This document shows, in pieces, positions 28,155 to 37,014 of a DNA stretch of 64,000 nt. Source of the DNA: Rhodobacteraceae bacterium UBA6796 (GTDB taxonomy: Bacteria; Pseudomonadota; Alphaproteobacteria; Rhodobacterales; Rhodobacteraceae); the NCBI GenBank assembly GCA_002452815.1, contig DKFM01000015.1:62001-126000 (forward strand), given 5' to 3'. The position numbers and the translations under genes are program-made. Positions within the stretch are counted from its first letter, which is position 1, and every line of letters begins with the position of its first letter. The notes under the pieces were generated by a model. The model searched no databases. It saw only the letters and a program-made list of their open reading frames with translations, and was not told the DNA's origin.

Positions 28155-29003
28155 ATGGCGCGCGGCAGATCAGCGGCTTTAGGGCTCGGAAGTCTTTTGC
28201 TGGTGGCGACTCTCGCAGCCTGCAGTGGTGGCGGCAAGAAAGAGCCGCCGCTGGAGAATTTCACCGCCGAAGAGATTTACAAGCGCGGCGAATACGAGCT
28301 TGAAGTGGGCAACCCCCGCAGGCCCGATCAGGCGCTGCATTACTTCTCGGAAGTCGAGCGGCTGTATCCCTATTCGGAATGGGCCAAGCGCGCGCTGATC
28401 ATGGAAGCCTTCGCCCAGCACAAGGCCAAGGATTACGAATCCGCCCGCGCCTCGGCGCAACGCTTCATCGACACCTATCCGGGCGACGAAGATGCGGCCT
28501 ACGCGAAATACCTGCTGGCGCTCAGCTATTACGACCAGATCGACGAAGTCGGTCGCGATCAGGGCCTGACCTTCCAGGCGCTGCAGGCGCTGCGCGACGT
28601 GATCGAACAATATCCCGACAGCGACTATGCGCGCTCGGCCATGTTGAAATTCGATCTGGCCTTCGACCACCTGGCGGCGAAGGAAATGGAAATCGGGCGG
28701 TATTACCTGAAACAGGGTCACTACAGCGCCGCGATCAACCGCTTCCGGGTGGTGGTGGAGCAGTTCCAGACCACGGCGCACACGCCCGAAGCGCTGATGC
28801 GGCTGACCGAGGCCTATCTGGCGCTTGGCATCACCGACGAGGCGCAGACGGCAGCGGCGATTCTGGGGCACAACTTCCAGTCCTCGCCCTTCTATGACGA
28901 TGCCTATCAGCTGCTGAAAAAGCAGGGGCTGAAGCCGGAATCGAAGGGTGACAGCTGGTTGTCGAAAATCTACCGTCAGGTGATCAAGGGCGAGTGGCTC
29001 TAA
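28155..29003 (+). CDS. bamD: Outer membrane protein assembly factor BamD (lipoprotein)
   Basis: The ATG at 28155 gives 282 residues with a lipoprotein signal whose lipobox is LAAC (Cys near residue 22). Frames that begin further upstream would bury this signal. The mature part holds five TPR-like repeats, for example YKRGEYELEVGNPRRPDQALHYF near residue 43. BamD is the essential lipoprotein partner of BamA in the outer-membrane barrel assembly complex. It is followed 30 bases later by recN. Confidence 0.92.
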   Translation: MARGRSAALGLGSLLLVATLAACSGGGKKEPPLENFTAEEIYKRGEYELEVGNPRRPDQALHYFSEVERLYPYSEWAKRALIMEAFAQHKAKDYESARASAQRFIDTYPGDEDAAYAKYLLALSYYDQIDEVGRDQGLTFQALQALRDVIEQYPDSDYARSAMLKFDLAFDHLAAKEMEIGRYYLKQGHYSAAINRFRVVVEQFQTTAHTPEALMRLTEAYLALGITDEAQTAAAILGHNFQSSPFYDDAYQLLKKQGLKPESKGDSWLSKIYRQVIKGEWL

Positions 29004-29033
29004 GCGGGGCCATCGCCCACGGGATCGGACGCC

Positions 29034-30683
29034 ATGCTGCGCACGCTTGAAATCCGCGATATGCTGATCATCGAGCGGCTGGACCTGGAGTTCCAGCCGG
29101 GTCTGAACGTGTTGACCGGCGAAACCGGGGCGGGCAAGTCGATCCTGCTGGATTGTCTGGGCTTCGTTCTGGGCTGGCGCGGACGGGCCGAACTGGTCCG
29201 GCGCGGCGCCGATCAGGGCGAGGTCACCGCTGTCTTCGATCTGCCCGCCGGTCACCCCGCGCATGCGCTACTGGCCGAGGCCGGGCTGCCCGGCGGGGCC
29301 GAGCTGATCCTGCGGCGCACCAATGCCGCGGACGGGCGCAAGAACGCCTGGATCAACGACCGCCGCGCCTCGGGCGAGGTGCTGCGCGCGCTTTCGGCCA
29401 CGCTGGTTGAATTGCATGGCCAGCAGGACGATGGCGGGCTGCTGAATGCACGTGGTCACCGGGCGCTGCTGGATGCCTTCGCCGATCACCCCGCCCTGCT
29501 GGAGGCCACGCGCAGCGCCTGGACGGCGCGGGCGGTCGCGCTGAAGGAACTGGCGACGGCGCGCGCGGCGCTGGATGCGGTGAAAAGCGAAGAAGAATTT
29601 CTGCGTCATGCGGTGGGCGAACTGGACACGCTCGATCCCAAGCCCGGCGAGGAGGCCTCGCTTGATGCCGAACGCCGCCTGATGCAGGGGGCCGAACGCA
29701 TTCGCAGCGATGTGGCGCGGGCGTTGCAGGCACTTGGTCCCGAAGGTGCCGAAGGCGCGATGCGCGATGCCGACCGCTGGCTGCAGGGTGCGGCCGACCG
29801 GGCCGAGGGCCGTCTGGACGCGCCCCTGACCGCGTTGGAGCGTGCCCTCATCGAACTGGGCGAGGCGGCGCAAGGGGTCGAGACGGCGCTTGATGCCCTC
29901 AGTTTCGATCCGCGCGCGCTGGAGGCCTGCGAAGAACGGTTGTTCGCAATTCGCGCGCTGGCGCGCAAACATGGCGTTCTGCCCGACGATCTGGGCGCCT
30001 TTGCCGAAGGGCTGCGGACGCGGCTGGCCGCGCTGGATGCGGGCGAGGGGAATATCGCGGCGCTGCGCGCAGAGCTTGCGCGCGCCGAGGCGGCCTTTGC
30101 CGAGGCTGCGGGCGCGCTCAGCGCGGCGCGGCAGGCGGCGGCGGGGCGGCTTGATATTGCGATGGCGGCGGAACTGGCGCCGCTGAAAATGGAACGCGCG
30201 GTCTTCGCCACCCAGATCACGGCCGGGGAGGCGGGGCCCGAAGGCGTCGATGCCGTGGCCTTCACCGTCGCCACCAACCCCGGCGCACCGGCCGGGCCGC
30301 TGAACAAGATCGCCTCGGGCGGGGAGCTGTCGCGCTTCTTGCTGGCGCTGAAGGTGGTGCTGGCACGCGGCGCCGATGCGCTGGTGCTGATCTTCGACGA
30401 AATCGACCGCGGCGTCGGCGGGGCCACCGCAGATGCCGTCGGCCGCCGTCTGGCACGCTTGGCCACCGGCGCGCAGGTTCTGGTCGTCACCCACAGCCCG
30501 CAGGTTGCGGCCCGGGGCGGGCATCATTTCCGCGTGCAGAAATCGGTGAGCGAGGGCATGACCACCTCTGAAGTCGTGGCCCTGGGCGCGACCGAGCGGC
30601 GCGATGAAATCGCCCGGATGATTTCGGGCGCCGAGGTCACCGCCGCCGCCCGCGCCGCCGCCGACGAATTGCTGGCGGGCTGA
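29034..30683 (+). CDS. recN: DNA repair protein RecN
   Basis: The 549-residue SMC-like ATPase acts in double-strand break repair. Walker A GETGAGKS lies near residue 29, the Q-loop region VELHGQQDD near residue 123, the ABC signature KIASGGELSRFLLALK near residue 424 and Walker B LVLIFDEIDRGVGG near residue 450. A coiled-coil hairpin fills the middle. It converges with a lipoprotein gene 25 bases downstream. No SOS box was identified upstream. Confidence 0.95.
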   Translation: MLRTLEIRDMLIIERLDLEFQPGLNVLTGETGAGKSILLDCLGFVLGWRGRAELVRRGADQGEVTAVFDLPAGHPAHALLAEAGLPGGAELILRRTNAADGRKNAWINDRRASGEVLRALSATLVELHGQQDDGGLLNARGHRALLDAFADHPALLEATRSAWTARAVALKELATARAALDAVKSEEEFLRHAVGELDTLDPKPGEEASLDAERRLMQGAERIRSDVARALQALGPEGAEGAMRDADRWLQGAADRAEGRLDAPLTALERALIELGEAAQGVETALDALSFDPRALEACEERLFAIRALARKHGVLPDDLGAFAEGLRTRLAALDAGEGNIAALRAELARAEAAFAEAAGALSAARQAAAGRLDIAMAAELAPLKMERAVFATQITAGEAGPEGVDAVAFTVATNPGAPAGPLNKIASGGELSRFLLALKVVLARGADALVLIFDEIDRGVGGATADAVGRRLARLATGAQVLVVTHSPQVAARGGHHFRVQKSVSEGMTTSEVVALGATERRDEIARMISGAEVTAAARAAADELLAG

Positions 30684-30708
30684 GGCGGCACCGGCCCTGC
30701 GGTCAGGA

Positions 30709-31356
30709 TCAGATCGCCGAGGCCAGGCACATCGTCTGCGTGCGCAGCAAAACCCGGTTGGCCAGAACGTTCACCGCGACGATCTTGCCGCCGATGTCGT
30801 TGTTCAGCGCCTGCTTGGCAAAGATCATCTCGACGGCCTCTTCGGGCTTGTCGAAGCGGATATCAAAGCCGCCAGCCTCGGTGTCAATGATCGCCCCGGT
30901 GATCTTGGGCGGCACATCCAGCATCAGCTCACCGACCAGCGGGGCCTTGTAGCTCAGATAGCAATGGGTGCTGTCGGTCGAAAGGTTGGTGAACGCCCCG
31001 TCCTGCCCCAGCAGAACCTCTCCCCGGCGGCAGGGGTCGTCGGGGCTGTCGAACAGGGCCAGCACTTCGGCATGCGGGATGCTGGCGTCCTGCGCGTGGG
31101 CGTTGAACAGGGCCCGAAAGGCGGCGATCCGGGTCTTGTAATCGGGGCGCGACACGCTGGCGTTCAGATACAGGCAGTTCTCGGTTTCCGCGCCGATCTT
31201 GCATTCTGTCCGGCAATCCAGCTCGGTCGTGACCGGCGGTGGCGTCACGTTCAGGCGGGTCGTGCGGACCTCGCCGAAAATCATGTCGGACAGGTCCGAG
31301 CAGCCGACCAGCGCCAGGGCCATCGCCCCGACCGTTCCCGCAAATCCCTTGTTCAT
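30709..31356 (-). CDS. Predicted lipoprotein, function unknown
   Basis: The ATG at 31356 is chosen because GAAGGA lies six bases upstream; an ATG two codons earlier touches that site. The 215-residue protein starts MNKGFAGTVGAMALALVGCS, a lipoprotein signal with the lipobox LVGC. The mature part has several cysteines (ELDCRTECKIGAETENCLY, DDPCRRGE, THCYL), consistent with periplasmic disulfides. No family was recognised. It follows a second secreted protein by 10 bases on the same strand. Confidence 0.6.
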   Translation of the reverse strand: MNKGFAGTVGAMALALVGCSDLSDMIFGEVRTTRLNVTPPPVTTELDCRTECKIGAETENCLYLNASVSRPDYKTRIAAFRALFNAHAQDASIPHAEVLALFDSPDDPCRRGEVLLGQDGAFTNLSTDSTHCYLSYKAPLVGELMLDVPPKITGAIIDTEAGGFDIRFDKPEEAVEMIFAKQALNNDIGGKIVAVNVLANRVLLRTQTMCLASAI

Positions 31357-31366
31357 GCGCATTCCT

Positions 31367-32164
31367 TCAATGATGCCGATACCAATCGCCGCTTTTCCAG
31401 ATCTCCTCGCCGATACCTTCCTTGATCAGGCAGGCGATGCTTTTCTTCAGGGGGCGCAGGCTGATCGCCGCTTCGAGCTGCAGCGTCTTGCCCCCCAATG
31501 TCTTGAGCACCATCTCCGAGCCGGTGATATTCGCCGCAATCGGCGCGGGCAGCGCATCATAGGTTTCGTCGATGTTGAACAGATCCTTTTCCAAAGTGAC
31601 GTTCAGGAACAACGGCAGCCGGTAGCCGGCGACCAGCCGCATCGTCATCACCGGCTTGCCCGCGTCCTCGCGCAGGGCGAAATCGGGCACGATGTCGATA
31701 TGCAGCGGCTGGGTCCGGGTCGCGATGGTGGCCGATCCGACCCCGGTGCAGACCCGTTCTTCATAGGTGAAATGACTGGTGATGACCCATTTGTCGTCGT
31801 AGGTCGTGATCGCCGCATCGTTGTTGTAATGCAGCCGGTCGCAGCCAGAACTTTCCATGAGTTTCAGCAGCTGATTGACCGAGGACACGATGTCCAACAC
31901 GCTAGCGCGCATCTCGATCCGGGTTTCCGCCGTGCCTTCCGCGGTCAGCGGGTTGTAGATCTCTACCTTCAGCCGGGGTCTGAACTGGGCGCTGCCGACG
32001 CTGTTGGACATGGTGATATCCGAACGCCGCCCATAAAAGGAAAATCCGCCGCAGGTGCCGTAACCGGGGTCCTCCCAAGGTTCGACGCGCGAGGATGCCC
32101 CGGCTAGCCCGGGCAGGCAGGCGGCCAGCAACAGTGCAATGAAGCGGCGAGTTGGAATTTTCAT
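31367..32164 (-). CDS. Predicted secreted protein, function unknown
   Basis: From the ATG at 32164 the 265-residue protein has a classic signal peptide (RRFIALLLAACLPGLAGA-SS) with likely cleavage after AGA. The mature part holds six or so cysteines (YGTCGGF, SSGCDRLHY, ERVCTG, SIACLIKEG) and a beta-rich texture. No catalytic motif was found. It is upstream of, and probably co-transcribed with, the lipoprotein gene at 30709-31356. The pair may act together in the periplasm, which is inference from position only. Confidence 0.6.
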   Translation of the reverse strand: MKIPTRRFIALLLAACLPGLAGASSRVEPWEDPGYGTCGGFSFYGRRSDITMSNSVGSAQFRPRLKVEIYNPLTAEGTAETRIEMRASVLDIVSSVNQLLKLMESSGCDRLHYNNDAAITTYDDKWVITSHFTYEERVCTGVGSATIATRTQPLHIDIVPDFALREDAGKPVMTMRLVAGYRLPLFLNVTLEKDLFNIDETYDALPAPIAANITGSEMVLKTLGGKTLQLEAAISLRPLKKSIACLIKEGIGEEIWKSGDWYRHH

Positions 32165-32309
32165 GGCCAGCACGCAACCTGAAATCATCGACGGGCCTGA
32201 CCGAGCCTAGCGGCAAATGGCCTTTGAAGCGACGAAAAATCGGCCCGACCGCGTCTTTGACCTGACCGCGTGCGGGTTTTGGACGAAATTCAATCGGTTG
32301 CACGGCATG

Positions 32310-32391
32310 CGGGCACCCCGGAAAGGGGGGCGCCTTTTCACTTTGGCCCAAATATCCCGGGGGAGGGCGCAGCCCGGGGGCAGAGCCCCTA
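32310..32391. repeat. Intergenic palindrome (copy C)
   Basis: CCCCGGAAAGGGGGGCGCC, then CTTTGGCCCAAATATCCCGGGGG and AGCCCGGGGGCAGAGCCCC, repeat the core of the copies near 538-600 and 36920-36980. It lies at the 3' end of the NTF2-like gene. Confidence 0.65.
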
Positions 32392-32778
32392 GGCCTCGAC
32401 CACGAATTGCGCCGCCACGATCTGCCAGCCCGTCGGGCTCAGCGCCAGCGTAGCGCAGAACACCGCGCCGATCCGCCCCGCGTCAGAGCCGTCGGCATGC
32501 ACGATCCCCGTCAACACGAAGCGTTGCAGCAGCACGCAGGCTTCTGCGCCGATCGGGCGGATCCGGGTTTTCCCGGTGACCAGCCGGGCGCGCGCGAAGG
32601 CGCCGGCCAATTCGCCCGCCAGCACTTCGGCGATTTCGGTGCGGCCCTCGGCCACGCCGCCGGTGAGGCTCAGGAAATCGGCGTCCTCGGCGAAAAAACC
32701 GGCCAGCGCGCGGGCGTCATGCGCGCCCCAGGCGACGGCAAAGGCACGCGGCAGATCGGCGGGGGTGGCCAGGCTCAT
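32389..32778 (-). CDS. NTF2-like/SnoaL-type protein (SgcJ/EcaC family)
   Basis: The 129-residue protein has the small cone-shaped alpha+beta fold pattern of the NTF2-like superfamily: WGAHDARALAGFFAEDADFLSLTGG at the N-terminus and a repeated beta-strand half ending ...GWQIVAAQFVVEA. Members are isomerases, dehydratases or binding proteins, and the family does not fix the substrate. Its start overlaps the end of the flavoprotein gene by 4 bases, so the two are coupled. Confidence 0.7.
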   Translation of the reverse strand: MSLATPADLPRAFAVAWGAHDARALAGFFAEDADFLSLTGGVAEGRTEIAEVLAGELAGAFARARLVTGKTRIRPIGAEACVLLQRFVLTGIVHADGSDAGRIGAVFCATLALSPTGWQIVAAQFVVEA

Positions 32779-34160
32779 GCGTCGTCTCCGGGTTGCGGTA
32801 CCAGTTTGCCGGGATTGAGGATACCCTGCGGATCGAGCGCGGCCTTGATCGCGCCCATCACCTGCCAGCCTTGCCCGTGTTCCGCGGCCATCAGCCCGCG
32901 CTTGCCCAGCCCGATCCCGTGTTCGCCGGTAATCGTGCCGCCCATCGCCAGCGCGCGTTCGGCCATCTTGCCCGCCACCCGCTTGGCGCGGGCAAATTCG
33001 TCGGGGTCATTGCGATCCAGCAGCAGGATCGCGTGGAAATTGCCGTCGCCGACATGGCCCAGTATCGGCCCGGTCAGCCCCTCGGAGGCGATGTCGGCGC
33101 GGGTCTGCGCCACCGCTTCGGCCAGGCGCGAGATCGGCACGCAGATGTCGGTCACCAGACCCATGCAGCCCGGGCGCGCAGCCAGACACGAGGTATAGGC
33201 GGCATGGCGCATCTTCCACAGCCGGTTGCGGTCTTCGGTGCTGGTGGCCCACTGGAAATCGGCGCCGCCCATTTCGGTCACCACCTCGCCGAACCGGCGG
33301 CTGTCTTCGGCCACGCCCGCTTCCGATCCGTGAAACTCGATCAGCAGATGCGGTTTTTCGGGCATATGGGCGTCATTCGCGGCGTTGAAAACGCGCGCGA
33401 CCGCCTCGTCGACGAATTCGATCCGGGCCATTGGAATGCCCATCTGGATCGTCAGCTGAACGGTCTCGACCGCGGCTTCCAACGTGTCGAAGGCGCAGAC
33501 GGCGGAACTCACCGCCTCGGGCTGGCCATGCAGGCGCAGCGTCAGTTCGGTGATGATGCCCAAGGTGCCCTCGGAGCCGATCATCAGCGCGGTCAGGTCA
33601 TAGCCGCTGGCCGACTTCGCCGCGCGCGATCCGGTGCGGATGATCCGGCCATCGGCCAGCACCACCTCCAGCGCTGCGACATTATCACGCATCGAACCGT
33701 AGCGCACCGTCGTGGTGCCCGACGCGCGGGTCGCGGCCATGCCGCCCAGGCTTGCATTCGCGCCCGGATCAACCGGAAAGAACAGCCCCGTCGCGCGCAG
33801 ATCGTGGTTCAGCGCCTCGCGCGTGACGCCGGGCTGCACCACCGCCAGACGGTCCTCGGCCAGCACGTCAAGCACCGCATTCATCCGGCTGGTGTTCAGG
33901 CACAGCCCGCCCTGCGCGGCCAGCGCGTGCCCTTCCAGCGACGTGCCCGTGCCCCAGGCCACCAAGGGCATTTGATGCGCCGCACAGATCCTGACGATTG
34001 CGCTGACCTCGGCCGTCGTCTCGGGCCAGGCCACCGCATCGGGGGGCGTCGGTGCAAACCAGGTTTCGGACTGGCCGTGCAGGTCGCGTTCAGCCTGGGT
34101 GCGGCTCAGCCGCGGGCCGAGCAGGGTGGCAAGTTCGGCAAGCGCCTGTTCGTGGGCCAT
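32775..34160 (-). CDS. FAD-linked oxidase, GlcD/D-lactate dehydrogenase family
   Basis: The ATG at 34160 follows GGAG by six bases and gives 461 residues; two upstream ATGs lack a ribosome site. The PCMH-type FAD domain shows PLVAWGTGTSLEGHAL near residue 56, PGANASLGGMAATRASGTTTVRYG near residue 125 and GSEGTLGIITEL near residue 180. The C-terminal FAD-oxidase domain ends with GTITGEHGIGLGKRGLMAAEHG. Such enzymes oxidise D-lactate, glycolate or similar 2-hydroxyacids and pass electrons to the respiratory chain. The substrate is undetermined. Confidence 0.82.
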   Translation of the reverse strand: MAHEQALAELATLLGPRLSRTQAERDLHGQSETWFAPTPPDAVAWPETTAEVSAIVRICAAHQMPLVAWGTGTSLEGHALAAQGGLCLNTSRMNAVLDVLAEDRLAVVQPGVTREALNHDLRATGLFFPVDPGANASLGGMAATRASGTTTVRYGSMRDNVAALEVVLADGRIIRTGSRAAKSASGYDLTALMIGSEGTLGIITELTLRLHGQPEAVSSAVCAFDTLEAAVETVQLTIQMGIPMARIEFVDEAVARVFNAANDAHMPEKPHLLIEFHGSEAGVAEDSRRFGEVVTEMGGADFQWATSTEDRNRLWKMRHAAYTSCLAARPGCMGLVTDICVPISRLAEAVAQTRADIASEGLTGPILGHVGDGNFHAILLLDRNDPDEFARAKRVAGKMAERALAMGGTITGEHGIGLGKRGLMAAEHGQGWQVMGAIKAALDPQGILNPGKLVPQPGDDA

Positions 34161-34337
34161 CGTCGTCTCCATCGCTTTGCCCAAGTCTTAGGCGCTTGTC
34201 GCGGCAGGGAAAAGAGGCTGGCCAAATTCAGGCAACTTGTTGCTAATCAAGGTTGCATAGGGCCATGTGGTTTATGGAGCCTTCACGGAACGGTGCCATA
34301 GAGGGGCGCTGAACCGTGCAACCTAAGGAGTATACAG

Positions 34338-35726
34338 ATGATTTTCGAAAACCGGATGTGGGAGGAGCTGCAACCGGGAATGAGTGCAGAGCTGAAAAGA
34401 CTGTGCACCGCCGACGATTTCTATGTTTTCGCCGCCGCTTCGGGCAACCATAACCCGGTTCACCTGGAAGCAGAGGATGGCGACGGGGATGGCGTGCGGG
34501 AGGCCGTCGCCCCGGGGATGTTCGTGGCCTCGCTGATCACTGCCGTTCTGGGCAATGTCTTGCCGGGTCCGGGCACGCTCTATCGTGCGCAAAGCCTGAA
34601 GTTCCACGCCCGTGCCAAAGCGGGCGAAGAGATTTGCGCCCGTGTCACGGTGACCGAAAAACTGCCCGATAACGTGGTGCGGCTGTCGGCCGAGGTGCGG
34701 CGCGTGGGGGATGATGCGCTGATCGTCGAGGGCAGCGCCGAGGTCGAGGCGCCCAAGCGCCACATGCGCTTTGACGCGCTGGAGGTGCCCGGGCTGATCT
34801 CGCAGCGGCACCGCCATTTCGAAATGCTGCTGGAACAGGCCGAGAAACTGCCCGCGCTGAGCACCGCGGTGGTCTGCCCCGAGGCCGATCACGCGCTGGA
34901 CGGGGCGCTGGTGGCCGCCGAACACGGGATCATCACGCCGATCCTGATCGGCGATCCCGCCAAGATTGCGCAGGCGGCCAAGGATGTCGGCAAATCGCTG
35001 GAAGGCTACGAACTGCTGCCCGCGATGAGCGGCCGCGAGGCGGCACGTCTTGCCGTGGATCTGGTCAATCAGGGCCGGGCGCAGGCGATCATGAAGGGCC
35101 ATCTGCACACCGACGATCTGCTCAAGCCGATGCTCGACAAGCAGACCGGTCTGCGGATCGGACGCCGTTTCACCCATATCTTCGTGATGGACGTGCCCGG
35201 TGTCAGCCATCCGCTGCTGGTGACCGATGCCGCGATCAACATCGCGCCCGATCTGGAAACCAAGATGGACATCGTGCAAAACGCGATCGACCTTGCGATC
35301 TCGATCGGCATCGCGGTGCCCAAGGTCGGCGTGCTGTCGGCGGTGGAAACCGTGAACCCGGCGATCCCCTCGTCGATCGACGCGGCGCTGCTGTCGAAAA
35401 TGGCCGAGCGCGGCCAGATCAAGGGCGGTGTCGTTGATGGCCCGCTGGCGATGGATAACGCGGTCGATATTGGCGCCGCGCGCACCAAGGGACTGCGCGG
35501 CGAGGTTGCGGGCCATGCCGAGGTTCTGGTGGTGCCCGGGATCGACGCGGGCAACATGCTGGCCAAGCAACTGGCCTATATCAGCCACGCCGAAGGCGCG
35601 GGGCTGGTGCTGGGCGCCAAGGTGCCGGTGATCCTGAACTCGCGCTCCGACAGTTCGATGGCGCGTCTTGCCTCGGCGGCGGTGGCGGCGATTCACCATA
35701 ACCGGGTGAACGGGGGCAAGGCATGA
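34338..35726 (+). CDS. Bifunctional MaoC-like hydratase / phosphate acetyl(butyryl)transferase
   Basis: The 462-residue protein is a fusion. Residues 1-140 resemble a MaoC hotdog hydratase (FAAASGNHNPVHLEAED holds the catalytic Asp and His). Residues about 150-460 are a phosphate acyltransferase (IMKGHLHTDDLLKPMLD, VGVLSAVETVNPAIPSS, GPLAMDNAVDIGAARTKG). The transferase half converts acyl-CoA to acyl phosphate. The ribosome site AAGGAG precedes the ATG. It overlaps ackA by 4 bases, giving a complete acyl-CoA to carboxylate plus ATP module. Confidence 0.88.
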   Translation: MIFENRMWEELQPGMSAELKRLCTADDFYVFAAASGNHNPVHLEAEDGDGDGVREAVAPGMFVASLITAVLGNVLPGPGTLYRAQSLKFHARAKAGEEICARVTVTEKLPDNVVRLSAEVRRVGDDALIVEGSAEVEAPKRHMRFDALEVPGLISQRHRHFEMLLEQAEKLPALSTAVVCPEADHALDGALVAAEHGIITPILIGDPAKIAQAAKDVGKSLEGYELLPAMSGREAARLAVDLVNQGRAQAIMKGHLHTDDLLKPMLDKQTGLRIGRRFTHIFVMDVPGVSHPLLVTDAAINIAPDLETKMDIVQNAIDLAISIGIAVPKVGVLSAVETVNPAIPSSIDAALLSKMAERGQIKGGVVDGPLAMDNAVDIGAARTKGLRGEVAGHAEVLVVPGIDAGNMLAKQLAYISHAEGAGLVLGAKVPVILNSRSDSSMARLASAAVAAIHHNRVNGGKA

Positions 35727-36892
35727 CCCGCGCGATCCTGACGCTGAATTCGGGCAGCTCCTCGCTCAAGCTGGGGCTGTTCGGGGAAGACCTGGAAACC
35801 CTGGCCATGGGGCACGTCGACCGGATCGGTCGGCGCGAGGCGGCGATGAAGATCCGCGATGCCGTGGGGCGCGACCTGCCGATGCCGGAAACCGCGCCGG
35901 CGGCCTTCGCCACCAACGGCGCGGCGCTGAAAACCGCGCTCGAGGTGTTCGAGGCCGATTTTCCGGGCCTCGAGGTGGTGGCGGTCGGGCACCGGGTGGT
36001 GCATGGGGGCGTCAAGCACGCGGCCCCCGTGCGGCTGACCGAGGCGCTGATGAAAGAACTGGCACAGCTGGCCCCCTTCGCACCGCTGCACCAGCCGCAC
36101 AACCTGGCGGGCGTGCGCGCTGCGGTCGATGCCTTTCCGGGCGTGCCGAACATCGCCTGTTTCGACACGGCGTTTCACCGCAACCACCCGTTCGTGAACG
36201 ACACCTTCGCCCTGCCGCGCAGCTATTACGAGAAAGGTGTGCGGCGCTATGGTTTCCACGGGCTGAGCTATGACTACATCGCGGGCGAGCTGGCCGCCAG
36301 CGACCCGGACCTGCATGCGGGCCGCGTGGTGGTGGCGCATCTGGGGTCGGGCGCGTCGATGTGCGCGCTGCGCGGCGGGCAGTCGATTGCCTCGTCGATG
36401 GGCTTCTCGGCGCTCGACGGCTTGCCGATGGGCACCCGCACCGGGCAACTCGATCCCGGTGTTCTGCTCTATCTGATGGATCAGGAAGGCATGTCGAGCC
36501 ATGACATCACCGAACTTCTGTACAAGAAGTCCGGGCTTCTGGGGATGTCGGGCGTGTCCAACGACATGCGCACGCTGGAGCAATCCGACAATCCGCACGC
36601 GGCCGAGGCGATCGACTATTTCACCTTCCGTATCCGGCGCGAACTCGGCGCGCTGGCGGCGGCGTTGGGGGGGCTTGATGCGCTGGTCTTCTGCGGCGGC
36701 ATCGGGGAAAACTCGGCCCATATCCGCGCCCGCGTCTGCGAGGGGATGGACTGGTTCGGCGTCGCCGTCGACCCCGAAAAGAACGCGGCCAACGCGCGCC
36801 ACATCGGTGCGGGCAAGGTCGAGGTGATGGTGATTCCGACCAATGAGGAAATCGTCATCGCGCGCGCGGCCAAGGCGTTTCTGGACGCCTGA
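35723..36892 (+). CDS. ackA: Acetate (or propionate/butyrate) kinase
   Basis: The 389-residue ASKHA-fold kinase starts MTRAILTLNSGSSSLKLGLF, the AckA signature 1. GYRRYGFHGLSY-type signature 2 appears as GVRRYGFHGLSYDY near residue 170. GTRTGQLDPGVLLYL near residue 238 and FCGGIGENSAHIRARVC near residue 329 complete the family pattern. It interconverts acetyl phosphate and acetate with ADP/ATP. Coupling to the MaoC-Pta gene suggests one pathway. Substrate chain length cannot be read from the sequence. Confidence 0.92.
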   Translation: MTRAILTLNSGSSSLKLGLFGEDLETLAMGHVDRIGRREAAMKIRDAVGRDLPMPETAPAAFATNGAALKTALEVFEADFPGLEVVAVGHRVVHGGVKHAAPVRLTEALMKELAQLAPFAPLHQPHNLAGVRAAVDAFPGVPNIACFDTAFHRNHPFVNDTFALPRSYYEKGVRRYGFHGLSYDYIAGELAASDPDLHAGRVVVAHLGSGASMCALRGGQSIASSMGFSALDGLPMGTRTGQLDPGVLLYLMDQEGMSSHDITELLYKKSGLLGMSGVSNDMRTLEQSDNPHAAEAIDYFTFRIRRELGALAAALGGLDALVFCGGIGENSAHIRARVCEGMDWFGVAVDPEKNAANARHIGAGKVEVMVIPTNEEIVIARAAKAFLDA

Positions 36893-36907
36893 GGTCGCGC
36901 GAATGGC

Positions 36908-37000
36908 CGGTGCGGATGCCTCCGGCGGGGATATTTGAGCCAGCGAGAAATCACAGTCTCTCTGGCCAAATATCCCCCGCGGAGCGTCCGCCCCCTCCGC
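36908..37000. repeat. Intergenic palindrome between ackA and pepP (copy D)
   Basis: CCTCCGGCGGGGATATTTGAGCCAG is mirrored by CTGGCCAAATATCCCCCGCGGAG around a loop AGAAATCACAGTCTCT. The genes on both sides converge. It has the same core as copies A-C, with the clearest long stem of the four. Confidence 0.75.
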
Positions 37001-37014
37001 GGGCGCTGGCCGGA

